A stretch of DNA of 64,000 nucleotides. Origin: Puccinellia tenuiflora. Its lineage: Eukaryota > Streptophyta > Magnoliopsida > Poales > Poaceae. The notes beneath the pieces were generated by a model. That model saw nothing but the letters and a program-made list of their open reading frames with translations, was not told the DNA's origin and did no database searches. Numbering within the stretch: the first letter of the stretch is position 1; each line of letters opens with the position of its first letter. The translations under genes were made by a program, and so were the position numbers. Of the stretch, positions 55,952-64,000 are shown piece after piece. Where the stretch lies: assembly GCA_012064385.1 (NCBI GenBank), contig QRDG01000408.1, forward strand, positions 632,925 through 696,924, given 5' to 3'.

Positions 55952-58798
55952 GGCTTTGTTTGGTTGTTAGGGGAGAAAAAACTAGGGAACCAGAGCCCCA
56001 CGGGGGATTCTATGGTGCACACGGGATCCCCTCCTCCGGTGGTGGGAGATCCACCCATTTCCCTGTGTTTGTTTGGCAGCAGGGGGAGGAAGTCTCGTAC
56101 ACACAAACCAGTCAGAAATTATATAGAAAACCTTTGCAGTTGCAAGTCAAGTGGTGGTCGGAACTTTTTTGTGTGTGCTAAATTAAGAACAGCCATTACA
56201 ATTAATATTTGCTGCATCACTGTTCAAAAAGATCGAATTTTAGATCGAATTTTATTCAAAAAAAAAAAAAGATCGAATTTTAGAACTGCACCACTAGAAT
56301 AAGAATTGCCACACATTTAGCTAGCCTAAACACAATGCGTTGCTCGGAACTATATCTCAATACATTTTTTCTGAATTTTCAAGTTCTTGTGTCCGAGGCG
56401 GCGGCGACATTACTGAAGAGGTGAGCCAAGACGACAGTCAGGAGTCCTGCTTTGGTCTTCTGTACTCGGCAACGCCATCAGGTACCGCAGCTCAAAGTTT
56501 GCTGTATTACACAAAACATCGAGGAAGTAAGCAACTATTTCATAATACAACAACTGTTTCATAATACATTTATTTCAGTAAACTGTTTTTTAGGCTACAA
56601 CGGTATCCTACCCACATTGAACTCATAAAGACAAAGATCAAGATAACAATGGAAATAGTTTCAGGCAGGCTTTTCTATGTACATTGCAGTTGCTCTACTC
56701 CTCAATATACTAACTAAACTTGCATGGTGACGATATTAACAAACACAACATGATGGTTAGCAACTGTTTCTAAAGAGAACAATTTCAGTAAACTATTTTT
56801 CAGACTAACAGTTTCAGTTTATTGTTTTTCAAGCGCAACCAGAAAACATTATCTACAAATATCTATATGTTGCATAAGGAAGGAAAGACTACTAGTACAT
56901 TTCTTGCAAAGGAGATCAGTAGTAAATTAGGGGTGATGTACAAGAATTCAATTATCGATGATTTCAGCTATATCAAGTTCCAACCGAGCAACGGACAGAT
57001 CAAACCAGTGATTTGAACAGTGAAGGAGATACTGCTGCTACTTCCATGATGACAAACCGTCGCACTACAGAAACAACCACGAAGCTAATCACAGAAATTG
57101 AGTTAAACTCCAATTGGCACATAAGAATCTAATAACATAAATTGAATTAAACTTCATGGTAAAAGCCAAAAGAATGCACACAGAACTTGAGATCTAAGTT
57201 TTTCAGACCCAACAATGCAAAACAGGTAAATTTTGAACAAATGTGAACTGGTGCATTTAAAATGATTATCGGAGAAACTCTCAACTAGCAGAACTTTCTA
57301 GTTACTTGTGATAAAATGCAAAGATTTCGATAAAATACAATTATCTCCATGGAAGTACACAACGAGCTGACAGGTAATTGCAAAAATAAGAATAATTTCT
57401 CAATGGCACCAAACTAATAATGATTATAGAAATAAGAATGATTTCACCATGGAAGCAAAACAACAATGATTATAGAAACTAGAAGAGACCTGGTCTCTGC
57501 CTCTACCATTGTTGTGTACGCACCATGCCACCTATATGCAGCTTAGCAATTCTTGGAGGTAACGACACAGTTTAGTGATAGCAACTTCTTGGAGGTAACA
57601 GTAACGCTCGTTCAGAGCTACAGTCACAGAACAACTAGACAGAACTGATACACCAAACCAATGATCAAACACTAAACCAACAGAAATCCTCATGAATATT
57701 TGGGAAGGCACAATGTTTGAGAAAAATATTCGGGCAGGTATATGCATGCTTTAGGAAGACAGTTGCAAAAATTCTAGTAGCAGCAACAGAGCAATGACAC
57801 TATCCATCACGCATTGCATACACTGGCTTGCCTCCACATGGACTGCTCCCTGGCCAAGGGGACAAACCTGGGAAACATCTTTCTCGACGATGGGGACACG
57901 GATCAAACATAAACCAAAACAACATACCCCTGCCAGTGCACATGACAGCATGGAGAAAAACCATTTCCATTAGCAGTAACCCATTGCAGTATATTAGCTA
58001 TATAATCAGCTTTCCCAAACAGGAGCAATTGACACATGTTTGGCCGAAAACATGCAAAGTTGAGGTAAATGCAGTCTTGCTACAGCTATGGTTTGGACAC
58101 CCGTCAATTGGAACAAAACATACTTTGCGTATGAAATCGAGAGATCACGAAGTATGACCTGATGTCCTCAAGAATTTTTCGCATTGCCGCTACAGATCTT
58201 GAGCAACGACCTTGAACTGGATGCGTACGAAATCGTTTCTTGATCTCGAACAACGAACTTGATCTGGGGGAAGTATGTGGATCGGTAGCATCTCATCAAT
58301 ACGGAAGGGGAAGGAATAAAAGAAAAAAAGGGAAAATGAGGAATAGGTGAAGGAGAATACCTCTGTTGCCGGACCACGTTCGTCGTCGCCGGAGGGGAGA
58401 AAGCTTCAAGACGGAGGAGAGCTTGTACGAAGGGGTGCGGAGGCGGATGATGGCTCGGACGGAGTTGGAGGAGACCTCGGACGGAGGCGGAGCCCTTGGG
58501 AGAGGACCTCACTCCGGTCGCTGGAGGAAGGAGATGGGAGCGTCGCACCCAGCGCCGCCGCCTCTCCATCGCGAGAGCGAGCGAGCCGAGGAAACCCTCC
58601 CCGACCTATCTACACGCGGAAGTCTCGCCCGGGGAAGAGACGTGGAAAGGGATGGAGTTCCCCCCCCCCCCCCCCCCCCCCCCCCTCCGCGACAACCAAA
58701 TGGCCCGGTGGCCTGCCCTGGGTCCATTCGGCCCGTGGTTTTTCCAGCCGGGGAAAAGTCGAGGATCCCCTCGGGATACCGGGTTACCAAACGAGCCC
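55952..58798. mobile_element. 2.8-kb Tourist/PIF-Harbinger-like element without transposase
   Basis: The left end GGCTTTGTTTGGTTGTTA and the right end, inverted, GGGCTCGTTTGGTAACCC share a GGCTYKTTTGGT-type terminus. TTA flanks both ends (55949-55951 and 58799-58801). CCC/GGG-rich subterminal DNA lies at both ends. The interior (56300-58160) is AT-rich with no gene. A GC-rich part near 58370-58780 contains only overlapping chance frames and a run of about 26 C (58660-58685). No transposase or Myb-like gene was found. The pairing of these two ends over 2.8 kb is the weak point. Confidence 0.55.
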
Positions 58799-58806
58799 TT
58801 ATATAA

Positions 58807-59438
58807 TCATTCTAGCTTCCTCAGATACAGTACTAGTTTATTTTCTTCAGGCTGCTTAATCCCCAAACACTCTTTCAACATAGGTCCCCCGTATATTCGG
58901 GCATCGACGTAGAGTATTCCAACGCACACTCCAAAGACCACGATTGATGACCCAAACATCACTAGTGGAAACATGTTGTTGCTAGGCGACCTTACAAATC
59001 AATGAAAAACGATTCAGAAACAAAATTCATAATTAAGTTGACAAGAAAACATCTGGAATAGAGCGCAAAACATAATTACTACCATAGTGGTGGAGGATCG
59101 ATCCGTGGGTTCTGCACTGTTGCTGAACTTGTTGGCTACATGCTGCAAAAAAAAAGTTTAGATGATTTCCGTTAGTTACGAACAGCAACGCATAGGATTT
59201 TGATTACGATCGACGAAGTTAACGAGTGCATGCATATATAGTTTACCTTGTTACTGTTAACGAGATTTGGTGATTCGGAGGAGCTGAACGGCCGGCGCAG
59301 CGAGCTCCCGCCGGCGCCATGCCCCATCGCCGTGCCTGGCGCCTCCTTGGTGGCCGTCGTCAGAAACGTTGCCGGCTGCCGCTCGAGGGCGCGGCCGCAG
59401 ATCCTCCTTGCCGCCGCGAACCGAAGCGCTGCCGCCAT
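58807..59438 (-). pseudogene. small membrane protein gene, paralogue of the 61.8-kb gene, frame apparently broken
   Basis: Exon 1 (59247-59438) encodes MAAALRFAAARRICGRALE... with SSLRRPFSSSESPN, a typical mitochondrial-presequence composition (Arg, Ala, Ser, few acids). Exon 2 (59083-59142, 20 codons, in phase) encodes HVANKFSNSAEPTDRSSTTM. Exon 3 (to 58807) holds a clear membrane segment, FPLVMFGSSIVVFGVCVGIL, and a hydrophilic tail to a TGA. It is joined out of phase: the acceptor at 58990 gives VA-stop, and the alternative CCTAG acceptor gives another frame. Either a small indel has killed the gene or a splice site was missed. The function is unknown. The SSLRRPFSSSESPN motif is shared with the neighbour. 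Confidence 0.55.
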
Positions 59439-59504
59439 CGGAGATCGATTTTTCAGTTGGCAGGTCCCCTTTGGGTTCGAGTAGTCTGTTGCGACCTCTC
59501 CCAA

Positions 59505-61036
59505 ACTATACCGGCTAAGGTACGATTTCTGTCCGTATAGGACTGGTAGTCCACGCTCCGCTTGTACTAAATCGTATCGCTTTCGTCCTCGTGTCCGTGT
59601 CCAAACTCTGGCACGTTACCTTCATGGTCTGGCCTGGTAGGCCACTTCTTGTCAAATACTATCTCTGTCCCAAAATACAAGATGTTTTGGTAGGTTATTT
59701 TGGCCTACGAAAACATATACGAAGCACGCTGCCATCCAACACAAATGACGCCGCCATCGACGAGTCCTCTACTGTCGGATGGGGTCGTCAGCTGATCTGG
59801 TATGATTTTTTTTTTTTGAATCGTTATCTGGTATGATTTGATCGATAACGTCTCTTCCAAATCCAAGTGCCTGTTTATATGCTGGTTTTCCTGTTCGCAT
59901 CGGACTGGAAGTCCAGACTCAGCACATTTTCTAAGAGGCCTCTAGCCTGGAACAATAGACAGGCCGTACCGTGGAAATTGAGGCCCGGTGGTAAACGCAA
60001 AATGAAGCCAAACTATTGGGGAATTTTTTTATATGACTAAATATTTAACTATAAGATTTTTTTAGCTAATTTAATCACACGTTTTGTAACCTTTTAACCA
60101 CAAGTTTCGAAACAACTCAGGACAGTCCACGCTAAAATTTTGTATCAGAGTGATTGACACCATTTTTAACCCGAGGGGCCCATACGACACTTGTAAAAGG
60201 GAAAAAGGATTAATCCAGAGCTATCATGTGGCCTATAACGCGGCAAAATTTCATATATCACTATCGGAATCGGCAAAAACAATGGATGTTTCTTCACAAA
60301 CACTCGACGAATAAGCGTCTAAGCCAATTGCCACAGAAATACACTCGCCATATATAGTATCCTGTTTGCCGAGTGCATTTTCTAACAAATTCGGCAAACA
60401 TGATAATATATCGAGTGTATTTTTCAGGACACGCAGCAACAAGAAAAATAATCAGCATACCATGCTGCAACATGCCCCTGACCACCGCATGTGATGGAGA
60501 TATGATGGCCGTGCAAGCATTACAGGGTGTGCCGTTAAAAACACCTCGCAAGCTTGTCTGCAGTTGAAGCTAGACTTGGCTTTCGTTGACTTAAGCGTGT
60601 GGGCTGAACAACGTGAGGCGCTCTAGGGAGGTGCTGGAGGTGGAAAAGGTAGGGAAAAATAAAATGAAATAAATAAATATAAGCTGTTGACAAATGGGAC
60701 CCGTGTCATACTGTCATTTAAGTGCCTTTTCCGGTATCTATTCCGTCAAAGCACAATTTAGTCTATTTCACAATGTACCCTAAAACGAGGGTTTTTGAAT
60801 ATCCTCAGATCCAAAATGAGGCCTTATGAAGATCGACAAAAGCATATCCAATACATGAGCAGAGTACTACTAACATACATAGTAGTGAAGTACAAAGCAA
60901 TCAACATTGCACACATAAACTATCTTGCTTACATGCTTAAACAGTTAAAAATTAATCAGTACCATTTTTCGGAGGCTCTTTCTTTTCTAATGTCTGGTAA
61001 CGGAATATGTAAATCAGTAAATGTTGTCCAAATAGA
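59505..61036. other. intergenic DNA
   Basis: A Stowaway-like left arm (CTATCTCTGTCCCAAAATAC) is near 59661 without a clear partner. GCCGAGTGCATTTT and TTCGGCAAAC words near 60370-60405 resemble subterminal motifs of some grass CACTA elements. No gene is supported. Confidence 0.4.
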
Positions 61037-61431
61037 CTATTGCATTGCCCGCAACAACTGTCCCGGGTACTGCTTTGAGTACGTTGGATGAAAACTTGGG
61101 GTTGTCAGGTGACCTACAAAGGAAATTAAGAGAATTAAGATTTAGATTTATACAAAATCGTAAAGAAACATACTCCCTCTGATCCAAAATTGTGTGTCGC
61201 TACTTAAGCTTAGAAATTATAGTGTGTAGTTGTTTTCTTACGACACTTAAATAGGATTGGAGGAAGTATTTAATACTGCATATAATAATATGTATAATTA
61301 CCATGGTGACGTTGATATAGGACCCTGACAAGCATGGACGGGTCAAGATCCTTGACTAAGGAAGGCCAGCCGTGCGGCAGGGCCTCGTATGCTTTCGCGG
61401 CGGCGGATTTGTTTCCACGCAGCCAAGAAAT
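61037..61431 (-). pseudogene. two exon-like segments of an unidentified gene
   Basis: On the minus strand 61302-61431 is open (WLRGNKSAAAKAYEALPHGW and onward to LYQRHH) and ends at a GTAATT donor in phase 1. 61037-61113 follows a TTTGTAG acceptor in the matching phase and reads HLTTPSFHPTYSKQYPGQLL to a TAG. A TGA directly upstream of the first segment (61432-61434) leaves no start codon other than an internal Met, so it is a 3' fragment or a broken gene. The intron contains a Stowaway MITE. The family was not recognised. Confidence 0.35.
61173..61266. mobile_element. 94-bp Stowaway MITE
   Basis: The left end CTCCCTCTGATCCAAAATTG and the right end, inverted, CTTCCTCCAATCCTATTTAA are flanked by TA (61171-61172 and 61267-61268). 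Confidence 0.75.
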
Positions 61432-61773
61432 TCAGATGCGTTCATGGCCGGTGCTAATTGCAGAGGGTGACACAACAAAAAGTTTGATTGTAGATAGGAT
61501 ATATTACAGTTAGAAATCGGAATAAGAAGGACCGTGTACTAATGATCATAAGCCGAAGCTAGTTATGTTGCTTTTGCTAGTAATTTTCATTGCAGTTAAA
61601 GTATGAATGAGTGGAAAAACCTAACTAGCAAAGCAGGTTTGCTTAATTACTCCGGTGTGTAGTAGGTAAATTGCTGAGATCCCAACGAGGAGACGAAAAA
61701 TAGTTACGGAAAGAGCTTTAACCATTGAAATTTGCACCAGAAAATACAAGCGATGTTTACTTAATTGGTCTTG

Positions 61774-62305
61774 TTAATCAGTTACGGCCCATACAAGCAT
61801 CGCCCCCGCGAACCCGGTCAGAGGGACTGTCAGGGCCATCCCCACTGTTGCTCCAAACAGAACGCCTACGAATCTGTTGTTGTTTACCCGAAGGATTTTC
61901 TGCAGCTCCTTATGCTCGGTCGTCATGGAGGACTCTGCTTCCATCTGACGGAACAGGTCCAGCAGCTCGTGCTTCTTGTCCTCCACACGCTGCGTTAGGC
62001 CACCAGCTGGGAGATGCTGCTGCTGCTGCTATGAAATTATAACAGAGTAATTTGGTTAGATATAATGATCGCTGTACATGTTGATTATGATTTGACGTAC
62101 TACGTGTGATCGAGGAAGAAACGAGCTAGCAGTGTATATCCATGCATACCACGACGACGTTGGGCGATTCGGAGGAGCTGCTGAACGGGCGGCGAAGCGA
62201 GCTCCGGCCGCCGTGGATGACCCTCCATGACACTAGCCGTCGTTGGCCCTCCTCCAGGGCGCCGCCGCACAGCTTCTTCGCCGCAGATCGAAAAGCTGCA
62301 GCCAT
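61774..62305 (-). CDS. small predicted mitochondrial membrane protein, two exons
   Basis: Exons 62150-62305 and 61774-62028 on the minus strand (donor GTATGC, acceptor CATAG) join in phase 0 to 136 aa. The N-terminus, MAAAFRSAAKKLCGG followed by Arg/Ser-rich SSLRRPFSSSSESPN, looks like a mitochondrial targeting peptide with a possible cleavage near the RPFSS motif. A Gln run follows at the exon junction. An amphipathic helix (EDKKHELLDLFRQMEAESSM...EHKELQKILRVNNNRF) precedes one C-terminal membrane span, VGVLFGATVGMALTVPLTGF, ending AVTD. The family is not known to me and no function is assigned. The start is the conserved MAAA shared with the 59.4-kb paralogue; a longer frame starts 18 codons upstream without conservation. 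It appears intact. Confidence 0.72.
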
Positions 62306-63265
62306 CGACCGTAGATTTTCGACCGATCTAGTTTTATGTTTGGATCGATCGCTTTGCACCGCCGGCGCCGGGTCTCAGCTCAACCGACTTCTTCTGAATT
62401 TCTGATGATGATGTAACGTGTGATCCCTGTCCTCAATCGCCAACTACTATATATTTCCCATATGACAGGTGCGACGTATTCGACTCTGACTGGTGCGACG
62501 TACATACGGCCGCTAAATCGTACACCTACCAAACCGTGCCGGTTCCTTTCCGCCAGCCCCTGCGCTGAGCCACGGTGCTAGACGGCAGAGGTCAAGCATC
62601 TGTTTCTGTCTGCAAGCCAGGCAAATACCTCACAGTTCAGCAGCGCCCGAGCAACGTTGGTGCTCTGCTGCCCACAAACAATGCTGCATATGCCGATCTC
62701 GAAATCCATCGGCATGAGGTTTGATGAAACTACCACCAGCTCCCTACACCGGAGAGTGCTCTGATTCCAATGGCGCCAGGTTCACGAAAGGCATCTCATG
62801 CCTGACTTGTCGTGATTTTCTTGTAAGGGAAGTGAGAAAATTGGCGCGGAATGGATGGTCAAAGTAATTTATAGGCAAGCCGGGGGTGAGGCCAAACTAC
62901 GGGGACACCAAGCGATTTCATACTTCACGCGATCTCAGAAATAGGTGGCAAGACCAATTCAGATTCACATGACTTATACTATTAAAATTGTCTTGTAAGA
63001 ACGCACAGGGTTTTTGTATGGATAATCTTTGTGTGATACCGCAACAACACATATGTTGAATTCGTAGCCAATCGTGTGCGATAACGTTGACACACATGTT
63101 CATAACTATTTTTAAGAATAATACGTACTCATGTTACCATGTTCTGATATGTTCATAACTATATTCGTTGATAGTATGTACCCCCTCTGTCCTAAAATAT
63201 AAGGCTCACTTTTTTTGTACGGTCTTTGATGTATGACTTTGATCACTAATATATACTACATTATA
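62306..63265. other. intergenic DNA upstream of the small-protein gene
   Basis: A GC-moderate part (62480-62830) has no supported frame. A MITE-like arm (CCCCCTCTGTCCTAAAATAT) starts near 63181. Its possible partner ends at about 63589 (TATTTTATAATAGAGGGAG), which would make the next MITE nested inside it. Confidence 0.4.
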
Positions 63266-63418
63266 CTCCATCCGTTCCTAAATATAAGATGTTTTAGCCT
63301 TTTTTGACCACATATGTATCTAGACTTATTTTAATGTAAGATTCACATGAATCTACACACTAAAACATGTCTAGATATGTGTATGCCTAGAACATCTTAT
63401 ATTTAGTAACGGATGGAG
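63266..63418. mobile_element. 153-bp Stowaway MITE
   Basis: The ends CTCCATCCGTTCCTAAATAT and, inverted, CTCCATCCGTTACTAAATAT differ at one base and are flanked by TA (63264-63265 and 63419-63420). Confidence 0.9.
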
Positions 63419-63420
63419 TA

Positions 63421-64000
63421 TGTTATGATAATGCATAAATGGTATCATTGTATTCATTTCGTACAAAAAAAATACCATTTTGTATATTCATACTAATTTG
63501 TTGACATATTATAAGTACAAATTAAACTCAAAGTTCTAAAAATTTTATTAGCGGAAATTAAGGATGCTTCATATTTTATAATAGAGGGAGAAGTTAGAAA
63601 GTAATTAAAAGAAAGCGCTATTCGAATATAAAATAGACAGTGTCAACCAACAGATCGAATCCGTGGAAATCAACTATCACGTGTCCCTAACTTAAATTTT
63701 ATAATGATTTTTTAACTCTCAAGCGTGAATCTGATTTGCTATTTCTCTTCACGGTTTACTTTGTTTTGACGAGATCTTCGAAAATACCCCATGTTGATGG
63801 GGGAGGCTAGCATACGGGTGATCGTTCCCCCGATCGAATTCCGACCGTGCTATAGTGCCTGTCGGAAGTGAGAAAAGGAGAAGAAGAGGAGAAGGGAGAA
63901 GAGGAGAATGGGGGAGGAAGAACCCCACGACGCCCCACCCGACAGCAACTGCACCGACGCCCACTCTAGCCTCCGCCGCCGGCACTGGGCCTAACCGCCG
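63421..64000. other. right-edge DNA without supported gene
   Basis: It is AT-rich to 63740, then rises in GC content. A purine-rich run of GAGAAGAGGAGAA words lies near 63870-63915. The edge may be the start of a gene, but the frame is too short to judge. Confidence 0.35.

Overview
This is a window of a large, repeat-rich plant nuclear genome. It is almost certainly a grass of the wheat/barley tribe (Triticeae). Three things point there: GC-rich, intron-split plant genes; several CACTA, Mutator, hAT, Stowaway and Tourist elements; and a SINE of the Au type known from Aegilops and wheat. No bacterial, organellar or viral genome features are present. The species cannot be fixed from the sequence alone.

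Layout. 1-9956 is the right-hand part of a degenerate CACTA transposon (CACTA-1) whose left end is outside the window. It holds decayed minus-strand transposase genes and a 4.5-kb satellite-like array of ~170-bp monomers in a higher-order pattern. CACTA-1 sits inside the gag region of a minus-strand Ty3/gypsy element (9957-13260, with one LTR); a small hAT MITE also interrupts that gag. 13261-14540 is GC-rich and unassigned. 15434-19211 is an intact six-exon gene for a single-RRM RNA-binding protein (353 aa). 20388-22524 is a dead 2-oxoglutarate/Fe(II) dioxygenase gene broken by frameshifts, a stop and two insertions.

23624-41703 is a nested pair of CACTA elements. The outer one (TSD CGC) is a deletion derivative that keeps only the 3' part of a tnp2 transposase gene and carries a Mutator-type hairpin element. 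The inner one (28268-41274, TSD AGG) is complete. Its TNP2 transposase gene (three exons, 1117 aa) and second gene (seven exons, 545 aa, Transposase_24 type) both splice into uninterrupted frames, so it may be autonomous. A 1-kb poly(A) retro-insertion lies in its 5' leader.

41704-46300 is intergenic, with an Au SINE, a GC-rich block and a 5'-truncated LINE. 46356-47601 is an intact two-exon 12-oxophytodienoate reductase (OPR, subfamily I type, 370 aa) with a TATA box. 47600-58800 is a pile of mobile DNA: a Tourist MITE, a LINE 3' end with an RNase H domain, a Stowaway MITE split by about 4 kb, two hAT remnants and a 2.8-kb Tourist/Harbinger-like element. 58807-62305 carries two minus-strand genes for small, probably mitochondrial membrane proteins that share an N-terminal exon type. 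One is intact (136 aa) and one appears frame-broken. The rest of the right edge is MITE-bearing intergenic DNA.

The host genes have no operon-like relation. The recurrent theme is nested transposition, and target-site duplications let much of the order of insertion be read directly. I did not find a convincing undescribed functional system. The best candidates for follow-up are the apparently intact CACTA element, the higher-order satellite inside CACTA-1, and the two-gene family of small mitochondrial proteins.
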